Part shown: positions 1-11,480 of the stretch, in pieces | How positions within the stretch are numbered: the first letter of the stretch is position 1 | Layout of the letters: the number at the start of each line of letters is the position of its first letter | Assembly (NCBI RefSeq): GCF_032854445.1 | Contig: NW_027018521.1 | Location: 1-18,835 of the forward strand | DNA from: Liolophura sinensis | Lineage: Eukaryota; Mollusca; Polyplacophora; Chitonida; Chitonidae | Direction: 5' to 3' | DNA: 18,835 nt | Made by a program: the position numbers and the translations under genes | Notes under the pieces: generated by a model | The model's database searches: none | Told to the model about the DNA's origin: nothing | The model's input: only the letters and a program-made list of their open reading frames with translations

Positions 1-482
1 TTCCACAGCTGGAGATGCCTGGCCCAATTGCGCATCTTTTGGCACCTTATTGATGTGGGTCAGTGTTCAATTGTACTTTTTACAGGCAGACTGTATCAAG
101 TACCTTGTGTTTTTTTATAAACAAATGGTGTGGTTTTTCTACATGTACATAAAGACATTGAGTTTGTCTTCGACTTAGGAGTAAGACATTTGCTGGTGAG
201 TTAAATGGCTTGGCCCAAAGATTTGACGTCGTCTGGGCTACCGAAGGGCACATAACTTATAATGAAATGCTGATATAGTAATGACCAGTCGCGATTGTAC
301 ATAGTTAATGTAGCCGATTTCAATTAGCAAAAAGACCAGGCAAAAATCCAAAAGTAGAAAAACTGTTCCAATGCTGCTAGTAAGAGGCTAATCCGACGTA
401 TATTTGTGACGAGAAATCGAATGGTGCAAACCGCGTTGCTCTCCGACCAATACTTTTGGCTGTAGCCCACAATGAATAATCA
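1..482 (+). repeat. U0, partial unit, class A
   Basis: The left window edge cuts this unit, so its head (CACGTG and CCATGG part) is missing. TTTATAAAC, TTAGGAG, GAAATGCTG, CAATTAGC and GCTAGTAAG mark class A, closest to U15. The 12-bp palindrome is broken (ACATGTACAT). Several one-base indels (GGCAGACTG, TGCTGGTGAG, GTATATTTG, GCCCACAATG) look like residual sequencing errors. Confidence 0.93.
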
Positions 483-1033
483 ATGATGTCAAGATCACGT
501 GCCCAGCACGGCTCTTACTCCATGGAAACCAAGGAAAATTTGCAAATTTTCAACAGCTGGAGATGCCTGGCCCAATTGCGCATCCTTTGGCACCTTATTG
601 ATGTGGGTCAGTGTTCAATTGTACTTTTTACAGCGGATTGCATCAAGTACCGTGTGTTTTTTTTATATACAAATGGTGTGGTTTTTCTACATGTAGATAA
701 AGACATTGAGTTTTTCTTCGACTTAGAAGTAAGACATTTGCTGGGTGAGTTAAATGGGCTTGGCCCAAAGATTTGACGTCGTCTGGGCTACCGAAGGGCA
801 CATAACTTATAATGAAAAGTTGAATATAGTAATGACCAGTCGCAATTGTACATAGTTAATGTACCCGATTTCAATAAGCAAAAAGACCAGGCAATAATCC
901 CAAAAGTGGGAAAAACTGTTCCAATGCTGCTGGTAAGAGGCTAATCCGACGTATTTTGTGACGAGAAATCGAATGGTGCAAACCGCGTTGCTCTCCGACC
1001 AATACTTTGGCTGTAGCCACAAATGAATAATCA
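483..1033 (+). repeat. U1, class B
   Basis: 551 bp. Carries the full B set: TACCGTGTG, CGCAATTG, GTACCCG, CAATAAGC, AGTGGGAAA. It shares GATTGCATC and CAATAATCC with U25, its partner in the right duplicated block. TTTTTCTTC resembles class D at that one site. Extra bases in AAAATTTGC and CAAATTTTC are suspect. Confidence 0.95.
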
Positions 1034-1585
1034 ATGATGTCAAGATCACGTGCCCAGCAACGGCTCTTACTCCATGGAAACCAAGAAATTTGCAATTTTT
1101 CAACAGCTGGAGATGCCTGGCCCCATTGCGCATCCTTTGGCACCTTATTGATGTGGGTCAGTGTTCAATTGTACTTTTTACAGCGGATTGTATCAAGTAC
1201 CGTGTGTTTTTTTAATATACAAATGGTGTGGTTTTTTCTACATGTAGATAAAGACATTGAGTTTGTCTTCGACTTAGAAGTAAGACATTTGCTGGGTGAG
1301 TTAAATGGGCTTGGCCCAAAGATTTGGACGTCGTCTGGGCTACCGAAGGGCACATAACTTATAATGAAAAGTTGAATATAGTAATGACCAATCGCGATTG
1401 TACATAGTTAATGTAGCCGATTTCAATTCGCAAAAAGACCAGGCAAAAATCCAAAAGTAGAAAAACTGTTCCAATGCTGCTGGTAAGAGGCCTAATCCGA
1501 CGTATTTTGTGACGAGAAATCGAATGGTGCAAACCGCGTTGCTCTCCGACCAGTACTTTTGGCTGTAGCCACAAATGAATAATCA
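1034..1585 (+). repeat. U2, class C
   Basis: 552 bp. TTTAATATAC, TTTGTCTTC, GAAAAGTTG and CAATTCGC mark class C. It has CCCCATTG in place of CCCAATTG, shared only with U26. Private bases include GACCAATCGC and GACCAGTAC. Confidence 0.95.
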
Positions 1586-2132
1586 ATGATGTCAAGATCA
1601 CGTGCCCCAGCAACGGCTCTTACTCCATGGAAACAAGGAAATTTGCAATTTTTCAACAGCTGGAGATGCCTGGCCCAATTGCGCATCCTTTGCACCTTAT
1701 TGATGTGGGTCAGTGTTCAATTGTACTTTTCACAGCGGATTGTATCAAGTACCTTTTGTTTTTTTTATATACAAATGGTGTGGTTTTTCTACATGTAGAT
1801 AAAGACATTGAGTTTTTCTTGACTTAGAAGTAAGACATTTGCTGGTGAGTTAAATGGGCTTGGCCCAAAGATTTGACGTCGTCTGGGCTACCGAAGGGCA
1901 CATAACTTATAATGAAATGTTGAATATAGTAAAGACCAGGTCGCGATTGTACATAGTTAATGTAGCCGATTTCAATTCGCAAAAAGACCAGGCAAAATCC
2001 AAAAGTAGAAAAAACTGTTCCAATGCTGCTGGTAAGAGGCTAATCCGATGTATTTTGTGACGAGAAATCAAATGGTGCAAACCGCGTTGCTCTCCGACCA
2101 ATACTTTTGGCTGTAGCCACAAATGATAATCA
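1586..2132 (+). repeat. U3, class D
   Basis: 547 bp, the shortest complete unit. TTTTCACAGCGG, TTTTTCTTG and GAAATGTTG mark class D. CGATGTATT and AAATCAAATGG in the second half are shared only with U26. Missing bases (CTTTGCACC, TTCTTGAC, GCTGGTGAG, AAATGATAAT) account for the short length and are probably sequencing errors. Confidence 0.95.
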
Positions 2133-2681
2133 ATGATGTCAAGATCACGTGCCCAGCAACGGCTCTTACTCCATGGAAACCAAGGAAATTTGCAATTTTT
2201 CAACAGCTGGAGATGCCTGGCCCAATTGCGCATCCTTGGCACCTTATTGATGTGGGTCAGTGTTCAATTGTACTTTTTACAGCGGATTGTATCAAGTACC
2301 GTGTGTTTTTTTTATATACAAATGGTGTGGTTTTTCTACATGTAGATAAAGACATTGAGTTTGTATTCGACTTAGAAGTAAGACATTTGCTGGGTGAGTT
2401 AAATGGGCTTGGCCCAAAGATTTGACGTCGTCTGGGCTACCGAAGGGCACATAACTTATAATGAAAAGTTGAATATAGTAATGACCAGTCGCAATTGTAC
2501 ATAGTTAATGTACCCGATTTCAATAAGCAAAAAGACCAGGCAAAAATCCAAAAGTGGGAAAACTGTTCCAATGCTGCTGGTAAGAGGCTAATCCGACGGA
2601 TTTTGTGACGAGAAATCGAATGGTGCAAACCGCGTTGCTCTCCGACCAATACTTTTGGCTGTAGCCACAAATGAATAATCA
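2133..2681 (+). repeat. U4, class B
   Basis: 549 bp. Full B set. TTTGTATTCGAC and CGACGGATT are shared only with U27, which makes these two units partners in the long-range duplication. Confidence 0.95.
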
Positions 2682-3230
2682 ATGATGTCAAGATCACGTG
2701 CCAGCAACGGCTCTTACTCCATGGAAACCAAGGAAATTTGCAAATTTTTCAACAGCTGGAGATGCCTGGCCCAATTGCGCATCCTTTGGCACCTTATTGA
2801 TGTGGGTCAGTGTTCAATTGTACTTTTTACAGCGGATTGTATCAAGTACCTTGTGTTTTTTTAATATACAAAAGGTGTGGTTTTTCTACATGTAGATAAA
2901 GACATTGAGTTTGTCTTCGACTTAGAAGTAAGACATTTGCTGGGTGAGTTAAATGGGCTTGGCCCAAAGATTTGACGTCGTCTGGGCTACCGAAGGGCAC
3001 ATAACTTATAATGAAAAGTTGAATATAGTAATGACCAGTCGCGATTGTACATAGTTAATGTAGCCGATTTCAATTCGCAAAAAGACCAGGCAAAAATCCA
3101 AAGTAGAAAAACTGTTCCCAATGCTGCTGGTAAGAGGCTAATCCGACGTATTTTGTGACGGAGAAATCGAATAGTGCAACGCGTTGCTCTCCGACCAATA
3201 CTTTTGGCTGTAGCCACAAATGAATAATCA
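2682..3230 (+). repeat. U5, class C
   Basis: 549 bp. Class C markers throughout. AAAAGGTGTGG and GAATAGTGC are shared only with U28. Base losses at GTGCCAGC and GTGCAACGCG are suspect. Confidence 0.95.
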
Positions 3231-3779
3231 ATGATGTCAAGATCACGTGCCCAGCAACGGCTCTTACTCCATGGAAACCAAGGAAATTTGCAATTTTTCA
3301 ACAGCTGGAGATGCCGGCCAATTGCGCATCCTTTGGCACCTTATTGATTGTGGGTCAGTGTTCAATTGTACTTTTCACAGCGGATTGTATCAAGTACCTT
3401 TTGTTTTTTTTTATATACAAATGGTGTGGTTTTTCTACATGTAGATAAAGACATTGAGTTTTTCTTCGACTTAGAAGTAAGGACATTTGCTGGGTGAGTT
3501 AAATGGGCTTGGCCCAAAGATTTGACGTCGTCTGGGCTACCGAAGGGCACATAACTTATAATGAAATGTTGAATATAGTAATGACCAGTCGCGATTGTAC
3601 ATAGTTAATGTAGCCGATTTCAATCGCAAAAAGACCAGGCAAAATCCAAAAGTAGAAAAACTGTTCCAATGCTGCTGGTAAGAGGCTAATCCGACGTATT
3701 TTGTGATGAGAAATCGAATGGTGCAAACCGCGTTGCTCTCCGACCAATACTTTTGGCTGTAGCCACAAATGAATAATCA
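3231..3779 (+). repeat. U6, class D
   Basis: 549 bp. TTTTCACAGCGG, TTTTTCTTC and GAAATGTTG mark class D. One-base changes at GATGCCGGCC, TTGATTGTGG, AAGGACATT and TTCAATCGC are scattered and probably errors. It has no counterpart in the right duplicated block. Confidence 0.95.
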
Positions 3780-4331
3780 ATGATGTCAAGATCACGTGCC
3801 CAGCAACGGCTCTTACTCCATGGAAACCAAGGAAATTTGCAATTTTTCAACAGCTGGAGATGCCTGGCCCAATTGCGCATCCTTTGGCACCTTATTGATG
3901 TGGGTCAGTGTTCAATTGTACTTTTTACAGCGGATTGTATCAAGTACCTTTTGTTTTTTTTTGATATACAAATGGTGTGGTTTTTCTACATGTACATAAA
4001 GACATTGAGATTTTCTTCGACTTAGAAGTAAGACATTTGCTGGGTGAGTTAATGGGCTTGGCCCAAAGATTTGACGTCGTCTGGGCTACCGAAGGGCACA
4101 TAACTTATAATGAAAAGTTGAATATAGTAATGACCAGTCGCGATTGTACATAGTTAATGTAGCCGATTTCAATTCGCAAAAAGACCAGGCAAAAAATCCA
4201 AAAGTAGAAAAACTGTTCCAATGCTGCTGGTAAGAGGCTAATCCGACGTATTTTGTGACGAGAAATCGAATGGTGCAAACCGCGTTGCTCTCCGACCAAT
4301 ACTTTTCGCTGTAGCCACAAATGAATAATCA
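3780..4331 (+). repeat. U7, class E
   Basis: 552 bp. TTTGATATAC and GAGATTTTC mark class E, and the unit ends with TTTTCGCTG, a mark shared with U16 and U28. The 12-bp palindrome is broken by ACATGTACAT, as in U0 and U16. An A-headed unit follows. Confidence 0.95.
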
Positions 4332-4882
4332 ATGATGTCAAGATCACGTGCCCAGCAACGGCTCGTAATCCATGGAAACCATAGAAATTTGCAATTTTTC
4401 CAACAGCTGGAGATGCCTGGCCCAATTGCGCATCTTTTGGCACCTTATTGATGTGGGTCAGTGTTCAATTGTACTTTTTACAGCAGACTGTATCAAGTAC
4501 CTTGTGTTTTTTTATAAACAAATGGTGTGGTTTTTCTACATGTAGATAAAGACGTTGAGTTTGTCTTCGACTTATGAGTAAGACATTTGCTGGGTGAGTT
4601 AAATGGGCTTGGCCCAAAGATTTGACGTCGTCTGGGCTACCGAAGGGCACATAACTTATAATGAAATGCTGAATATAGTAATGACCAGTCCGCGATTGTA
4701 CATAGTTAATGTAGCCGATTTCAATAAGCAAAAAGACCAGGCAAAAATCCAAAAGTGGGAAAACTGTTCCAATGCTGCTGGTAAGAGGCTAATCCGACGT
4801 ATTTTGTGACGAGAAATCGAATGGTGCAAACCGCGTTGCTCTCCGACCAATACTTTTGGCTGTAGCCATAAATGAATAATCA
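4332..4882 (+). repeat. U8, class A/B chimeric unit
   Basis: 551 bp. The first ~380 bases are class A (GTAATCC, CAGCAGACTG, TTTATAAAC, GACGTTGAG, GAAATGCTG, GTAGCCG). From CAATAAGC on it is class B (AGTGGGAAA). The switch lies between 4714 and 4726. U29 has the same junction, so the chimera predates the long-range duplication. Confidence 0.9.
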
Positions 4883-5433
4883 ATGATGTCAAGATCACGT
4901 GCCCAGCAACGGCTCTTACTCCATGGAAACCAAGGAAATTTGCAATTTTTCAACAGCTGGAGATGCTGGCCCAATTGCGCATCCTTTGGCACCTTATTGA
5001 TGTGGGTCAGTGTTCAATTGTACTTTTCACAGCGGATTGTATCAAGTACCTTTTGTTTTTTTTATATACAAATGGTGTGGTTTTTCTACATGTAGATAAA
5101 GACATTGAGTTTTTCTTCGACTTAGAAGTAAGACATTTGCTGGGGTGAGTTAAATGGGCTTGGCCCAAAGATTTGACGTCGTCTGGGCTACCAAAAGGGC
5201 ACATAACTTATAATGAAATGTTGAATATAGTAATGACCAGTCGCGATTGTACATAGTTAATGTAGCCGATTTCAATTCGCAAAAAGACCAGGCAAAAATC
5301 CAAAAGTAGAAAAACTGTTCCAATGCTGCTGGTAAGAGGCTAATCCGACGTATTTTGTGACGAGAAATCGAATGGTGCAAACCGCGTTGCTCTCCGACCA
5401 ATACTTTTGGCTGTAGCCACAAATGAATAATCA
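4883..5433 (+). repeat. U9, class D
   Basis: 551 bp. Class D markers. CTACCAAAAGGG replaces CTACCGAAGGG, a change shared only with U30. Base loss at GATGCTGGCC and gain at CTGGGGTGAG are suspect. Confidence 0.95.
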
Positions 5434-5982
5434 ATGATGTCAAGATCACGTGCCCAGCAACGGCTCTTACTCCATGGAAACCAAGGAAAATTTGCAATTT
5501 TTCAACAGCTGGAGATGCCTGGCCCAATTGCGCATCCTTTGGCACCTTATTGATGTGGGTCAGTGTTCAATTGTACTTTTCACAGCGGATTGTATCAAGT
5601 ACCTTTTGTTTTTTTTATATACAAATGGTGTGGTTTTCTACATGTAGATAAAGACATTGAGTTTTCTTCGACTTAGAAGTAAGACATTTGCTGGGTGAGT
5701 TAAATGGGCTTGGCCCAAAGATTTGACGTCGTCTGGGCTACCGAAGGGCACATAACTTATAATGAAAAGTTGAATATAGTAATGACCAGTCGCGATTGTA
5801 CATAGTTAATGTAGCCGATTTCAATTCGCAAAAAGACCAGGCAAAAATCCAAAAGTAGAAAAACTGTTCCAATGCTGCTAGGAAGAGGCTAATCCGACGT
5901 ATTTTGTGACGAGAAATCGAATGGTGCAAACCGCGTTGCTCTCCGACCAATACTTTTGGCTGTAGCCACAAATGAATAATCA
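5434..5982 (+). repeat. U10, class D head with class C tail
   Basis: 549 bp. TTTTCACAGCGG and TACCTTTTG in the first half are class D, but the second half has GAAAAGTTG as in class C. GCTAGGAAG is shared only with U31. GGTTTTCTAC and GAGTTTTCTTC have each lost one T. Confidence 0.9.
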
Positions 5983-6532
5983 ATGATGTCAAGATCACGT
6001 GCCCAGCAACGGCTCTTACTCCATGGAAACCAAGGAAATTTGCAATTTTTCAACAGCTGGAGATGCCTGGCCCAATTGCGCATCCTTTGGCACCTTATTG
6101 ATGTGGGTCAGTGTTCAATTGTACTTTTTACAGCGGATTGTATCAAGTACCTTGTGTTTTTTTAATATACAAATGGTGTGGTTTTTCTACATGTAGATAA
6201 AGACATTGAGTTTGTCTTCGACTTAGAAGTAAGACATTTGCTGGGTGAGTTAAATGGGCTTGGCCCAAAGATTTGACGTCGTCTGGGCTACCGAAGGGCA
6301 CATAACTTATAATGAAAAGTTGAATATAGTAATGACCAGTCGCGATTGTACATAGTTAATGTAGCCGATTTCAATTCGCAAAAAGACCAGGCAAAAATCC
6401 AAAAGTAGAAAAACTGTTCCAATGCTGCTGGTAAGAGGCTAATCCGACGTATTTTGTGACGAGAAATCGAATGGTGCAAACCGCGTTGCTCTCCGACCAA
6501 TACTTTTGGCTGTAGCCACAAATGAATAATCA
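5983..6532 (+). repeat. U11, class C
   Basis: 550 bp and free of obvious indels. Class C markers throughout, a good reference copy on the left side. Its partner in the right block is U32, which differs by TACCTTTTG instead of TACCTTGTG. Confidence 0.95.
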
Positions 6533-7082
6533 ATGATGTCAAGATCACGTGCCCAGCAACGGCTCTTACTCCATGGGAAACCAAGGAAATTTGCAATTTT
6601 TCAACAGCTGGAGATGCCTGGCCCAATTGCGCATCCTTTGGCACCTTATTGATGTGGGTCAGTGTTCAATTGTACTTTTTACAGCGGATTGTATCAAGTA
6701 CCTTGTGTTTTTTTATATACAAATGGTGTGGTTTTTCTACATGTAGATAAAGACATTGAGTTTGTCTTCGACTTAGAAGTAAGACATTTGCTGGGTGAGT
6801 TAAATGGGCTTGGCCCAAAGATTTGACGTCGTCTGGGCTACCGAAGGGCACATAACTTATAATGAAAAGTTGAATATAGTAATGACCAGTCGCAATTGTA
6901 CATAGTTAATGTACCCGATTTCAATAAGCAAAAAGACCAGGCAATAATCCAAAAGTGGGAAAACTGTTCCAATGCTGCTGGTAAGAGGCTAATCCGACGT
7001 ATTTTGTGACGAGAAATCGAATGGTGCAAACCGCGTTGCTCTCCGACCAATACTTTTGGCTGTAGCCACAAATGAATAATCA
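6533..7082 (+). repeat. U12, class B
   Basis: 550 bp. Class B tail (CGCAATTG, GTACCCG, CAATAAGC, CAATAATCC, AGTGGGAAA), but TACCTTGTG instead of the usual B TACCGTGTG. An extra G sits in CCATGGGAAAC. Absent from the right duplicated block. Confidence 0.95.
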
Positions 7083-7630
7083 ATGATGTCAAGATCACGT
7101 GCCCAGCAACGGCTCTTACTCCATGGAAACCAAGGAAATTTGCAATTTTTCAACAGCTGGAGATGCCTGGCCAATTGCGCATCCTTTGGCACCTTATTGA
7201 TGTGGGTCAGTGTTCAATTGTACTTTTTACAGCGGATTGTATCAAGTACCTTGTGTTTTTTTAATATACAAATGGTGTGTTTTTCTACATGTAGATAAAG
7301 ACATTGAGTTTGTCTTCGACTTAGAAGTAAGACATTTGCTGGGTGAGTTAAATGGCTTGGCCCAAAGATTTGACGTCGTCTGGGCTACCGAAGGGCACAT
7401 AACTTATAATGAAAAGTTGAATATAGTAATGACCAGTCGCGATTGTACATAGTTAATGTAGCCGATTTCAATTCGCAAAAAGACCAGGCAAAAATCCAAA
7501 AGTAGAAAAACTGTTCCAATGCTGCTGGTAAGAGGCTAATCCGACGTATTTTGTGACGAGAAATCGAATGGTGCAAACCGCGTTGCTCTCCGACCAATTA
7601 CTTTTGGCTGTAGCCACAAATGAATAATCA
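7083..7630 (+). repeat. U13, class C
   Basis: 548 bp. Class C markers. Base losses at CTGGCCAATTG, GGTGTGTTTT and AATGGCTTGG and one gain at CCAATTACTT look like errors. Absent from the right duplicated block. Confidence 0.95.
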
Positions 7631-8181
7631 ATGATGTCAAGATCACGTGCCCAGCAACGGCTCTTACTCCATGGAAACCAAGGAAATTTGCAATTTTCAA
7701 CAGCTGGAGATGCCTGGCCCAATTGCGCATCCTTTGGCACCTTATTGATGTGGGTCAGTGTTCAATTGTACTTTTTACAGCGGATTGTATCAAGTACCTT
7801 GTGTTTTTTTTATATACAAATGGTGTGGTTTTTCTACATGTAGATAAAGACATTGAGTTTGTCTTCGACTTAGAAGTAAGACATTTGCTGGGTGAGTTAA
7901 ATGGGCTTGGCCAAAGATTTGAACGTCGTCTGGGCTACCGAAGGGCACATAACTTATAATGAAAAGTTGAATTATAGTAATGACCAGTCGCGATTGTACA
8001 TAGTTAATGTAGCAGATTTCAATTCGCAAAAAGACCAGGCAAAAATCCAAAAGTAGAAAAAACTGTTCCAATGCTGCTGGTAAGAGGCTTATCCGACGTA
8101 TTTTGTGACGAGAAATCGAATGGTGCAAACCGCGTTGCTCTCCGACCAATACTTTTGGCTGTAGCCACAAATGAATAATCA
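7631..8181 (+). repeat. U14, class F (E-like end)
   Basis: 551 bp. TTTATATAC and TTTGTCTTC in the first half with GCAGATT in the second. GGCTTATCC is shared only with U33. A class A unit follows, as with most E-type ends. Compensating one-base indels occur at GGCCAAAG, TTGAACGTC and GAATTATAG. Confidence 0.92.
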
Positions 8182-8730
8182 ATGATGTCAAGATCACGTG
8201 CCCAGCAACGGCTCCTAATCCATGGAAACCACAGAAATTTGCAATTTTTCAACAGCTGGAGATGCCTGGCCCAATTGCGCATCTTTTGGCACCTTATTGA
8301 TGTGGGTCAGTGTTCAATTGTACTTTTTACAGCAGACTGTATCAAGTACCTTTTGTTTTTTTATAAACAAATGGTGTGGTTTTTCTACATGTAGATAAAG
8401 ACATTGAGTTTGTCTTCGACTTAGGAGTAAGACATTTGCTGGGTGAGTTAAATGGGCTTGGCCCAAAGATTTGACGTCGTCTGGGCTACCGAAGGGCACA
8501 TAACTTATAATGAAATGCTGAATATAGTAATGACCAGTCGCGATTGTACATAGTTAATGTAGCCGATTTCAATTAGCAAAAAGACCAGGCAAAAATCCAA
8601 AAGTAGAAAAACTGTTCCAATGCTGCTAGTAAGAGGCTAATCCGACGTATTTTGTGACGAGAAATCGAATGGTGCAAACCGCGTTGCTCTCCGACCAATA
8701 CTTTTGGCTGTAGCCACAAATGAATAATCA
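8182..8730 (+). repeat. U15, class A
   Basis: 549 bp. CCTAATCC, ACCACAGAAA, CAGCAGACTG, TTTATAAAC, TTAGGAG, GAAATGCTG, CAATTAGC and GCTAGTAAG give a complete class A set. Its first 203 bases are identical to U34. Confidence 0.95.
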
Positions 8731-9281
8731 ATGATGTCAAGATCACGTGCCCAGCAACGGCTCCTAATCCATGGAAACCACAGAAATTTGCAATTTTTCA
8801 ACAGCTGGAGATGCCTGGCCCAATTGCGCATCCTTTGGAACCTTATTGATGTGGGTCAGTGTTCAATTGTACTTTTTACAGCGGATTGTATCAAGTACCT
8901 TTTGTTTTTTTTGATATACAAATGGTGTGTTTTTTCTACATGTACATAAAGACATTGAGATTTTCTTCGACTTAGAAGTAAGACATTTGCTGGGTGAGTT
9001 AAATGGGCTTGGCCCAAAGATTTGACGTCGTCTGGGCTACCGAAGGGCACATAACTTATAATGAAATGTTGAATATAGTAATGACCAGTCGCGATTGTAC
9101 ATAGTTAATGTAGCCGATTTCAATTCGCAAAAAGAACAGGCAAAAATCCAAAAGTAGAAAAACTGTTCCAATGCTGCTGGTAAGAGGCTAATCCGACGTA
9201 TTTTGTGACGAGAAATCGAATGGTGCAAACCGCGTTGCTCTCCGACCAATACTTTTCGCTGTAGCCACAAATGAATAATCA
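8731..9281 (+). repeat. U16, class E with class A head
   Basis: 551 bp. It opens with the A-type CCTAATCC and ACCACAGAAA, then switches to class E (TTTGATATAC, GAGATTTTC, TTTTCGCTG end). It has CTTTGGAACC, shared with U21, and GAAATGTTG, usual in class D. The palindrome is broken by ACATGTACAT. Probably the product of an exchange between an A and an E unit. Confidence 0.9.
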
Positions 9282-9830
9282 ATGATGTCAAGATCACGTG
9301 CCCAGCAACGGCTCGTAATCCATGGAAACCATAGAAATTTGCAATTTTTCAACAGCTGGAGATGCCTGGCCCAATTGCGCATCCTTTGGCACCTTATTGA
9401 TGTGGGTCAGTGTTCAATTGTACTTTTTACAGCAGACTGTATCAAGTACCTTGTGTTTTTTTATAAACAAATGGTGTGGTTTTTCTACATGTAGATAAAG
9501 ACGTTGAGTTTGTCTTCGACTTAGGAGTAAGACATTTGCTGGGTGAGTTAAATGGGCTTGGCCCAAAGATTTGACGTCGTCTGGGCTACCGAAGGGCACA
9601 TAACTTATAATGAAATGCTGAATATAGTAATGACCAGTCGCGATTGTACATAGTTAATGTAGCCGATTTCAATTCGCAAAAAGACCAGACAAAAATCCAA
9701 AAGTAGAAAAACTGTTCCAATGCTGCTAGTAAGAGGCTAATCCGACGTATTTTGTGACGAGAAATCGAATGGTGCAAACCGCGTTGCTTTCCGACCAATA
9801 CTTTTGGCTGTAGCCACAAATGAATAATCA
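9282..9830 (+). repeat. U17, class A
   Basis: 549 bp. CGTAATCC, ACCATAGAAA, CAGCAGACTG, GACGTTGAG, TTAGGAG and GAAATGCTG mark class A. It has CATCCTTTGG where most A units have CATCTTTTGG, and CAATTCGC rather than CAATTAGC. Private bases: CCAGACAAA and TTGCTTTCC. Confidence 0.95.
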
Positions 9831-10381
9831 ATGATGTCAAGATCACGTGCCCAGCAACGGCTCTTACTCCATGGAAACCAAGGAAATTTGCAATTTTTCA
9901 ACAGCTGGAGATGCCTGGCCCAATTGCGCATCCTTTGGCACCTTATTGATGTGCGTCAGTGTTCAATTGTACTTTTTACAGCGGATTGTATCAAGTACCG
10001 TGTGTTTTTTTTATATACAAATGGTGTGGTTTTTCTACATGTAGATAAAGACATTGAGTTTGTCTTCGACTTAGAAGTAAGACATTTGCTGGGTGAGTTA
10101 AATGGGCTTGGCCCAAAGATTTGACGTCGTCTGGGCTACCGAAGGGCACATAACTTATAATAAAAAGTTGAATATAGTAATGACCAGTCGCAATTGTACA
10201 TAGTTAATGTACCCGATTTCAATAAGCAAAAAGACCAGGCAAAAATCCAAAAAGTTGGAAAACTGTTCTAATGCTGCTGGTAAGAGGCTAATCCGACGTA
10301 TTTTGTGACGAGAAATCGAATGGTGCAAACCGCGTTGCTCTCCGACCAATACTTTTGGCTGTAGCCACAAATGAATAATCA
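9831..10381 (+). repeat. U18, class B
   Basis: 551 bp. Full B set. A G-to-A change gives TTATAATAAAAAG, the only unit with an AATAAA hexamer at that place. Other private bases: GATGTGCGTC and CTGTTCTAATG. Confidence 0.95.
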
Positions 10382-10930
10382 ATGATGTCAAGATCACGTG
10401 CCCAGCAACGGCTCTTACTCCATGGAAACCAAGGAAATTGCAATTTTTCAACAGCTGGAGATGCCTGGCCCAATTGCGCATCCTTTGGCACCTTATTGAT
10501 GTGGGTCAGTGTTCAATTGTACTTTTTACAGCGGATTGTATCAAGTACCTTGTGTTTTTTTAATATACAAATGGTGTGGTTTTTCTACATGTAGATAAAG
10601 ACATTGAGTTTGTCTTCGACTTAGAAGTAAGACATTTGCTGGGTGAGTTAAATGGGCTTGGCCCAAAGATTTGACGTCGTCTGGGCTACCGAAGGGCACA
10701 TAACTTATAATGAAAAGTTGAATATAGTAATGACCAGTCGCGATTGTACATAGTTAATGTAGCCGATTTCAATTCGCAAAGAGACCAGGCAAAAATCCAA
10801 AAGTAGAAAAACTGTTCCAATGCTGCTGGTAAGAGGCTAATCCGACGTATTTTGTGACGAGAAATCGAATGGTGCAAACCACGTTGCTCTCCGACCAATA
10901 CTTTTGGCTGTAGCCACAAATGAATAATCA
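10382..10930 (+). repeat. U19, class C
   Basis: 549 bp. Class C markers. Private bases: GGAAATTGC (one T missing), GCAAAGAGACC and AAACCACGTTG, the last removing the CCGCG site. Confidence 0.95.
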
Positions 10931-11480
10931 ATGATGTCAAGATCACGTGCCCAGCAACGGCTCTTACTCCATGGAAACCAAGGAAATTTGCAATTTTTCA
11001 ACAGCTGGAGATGCCTGGCCCAATTGCGCATCCTTTGGCACCTTATTGATGTGGGTCAGTGTTCAATTGTACTTTTCACAGCGGATTGTATCAAGTACCT
11101 TGTGTTTTTTTTATATACAAATGGTGTGGTTTTTCTACATGTAGATAAAGACATTGAGTTTTTCTTCGACTTAGAAGTAAGACATTTGCTGGGTGAGTTA
11201 AATGGGCTTGGCCCAAAGATTTGACGTCGTCTGGGCTACCGAAGGGCACATAACTTATAATGAAATGTTGAATATAGTAATGACCAGTCGCGATTGTACA
11301 TAGTTAATGTAGCCGATTTCAATTCGCAAAAAGACCAGGCAAAAATCCAAAAGTCGAAAAACTGTTCCAATGCTGCTGGTAAGAGGCTAATCCGACGTAT
11401 TTTGTGACGAGAAATCGAATGGTGCAAACCGCGTTGCTCTCCGACCAATACTTTTGGCTGTAGCCACAAATGAATAATCA
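10931..11480 (+). repeat. U20, class D
   Basis: 550 bp. TTTTCACAGCGG, TTTTTCTTC and GAAATGTTG mark class D, with TACCTTGTG instead of the usual D TACCTTTTG. Private base in AAGTCGAAAA. Confidence 0.95.

Larger units (their letters stand above)
483..8730 (+). repeat. Long-range duplicated block, left copy (U1-U15)
   Basis: Fifteen units whose order and private variants reappear in the right copy at 13681-18835. Shared private marks include GATTGCATC (U1/U25), CCCCATTG (U2/U26), CGATGTATT with AAATCAAATGG (U3/U26), GTATTCGAC and CGACGGATT (U4/U27), AAAAGGTG and GAATAGTGC (U5/U28), the A/B hybrid unit (U8/U29), ACCAAAAGGG (U9/U30), GCTAGGAAG (U10/U31), and GCAGATT with GGCTTATCC (U14/U33). The left copy has five more units than the right. 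It also has a much higher load of single-base indels, probably sequencing error. Confidence 0.85.

Noticed and set aside
7083-8181. Apparent frameshifted or truncated genes in U13 and U14
   Set aside because: The one-base losses and gains sit in homopolymers inside a region with many such changes and affect non-coding repeat; they are better read as sequence errors.
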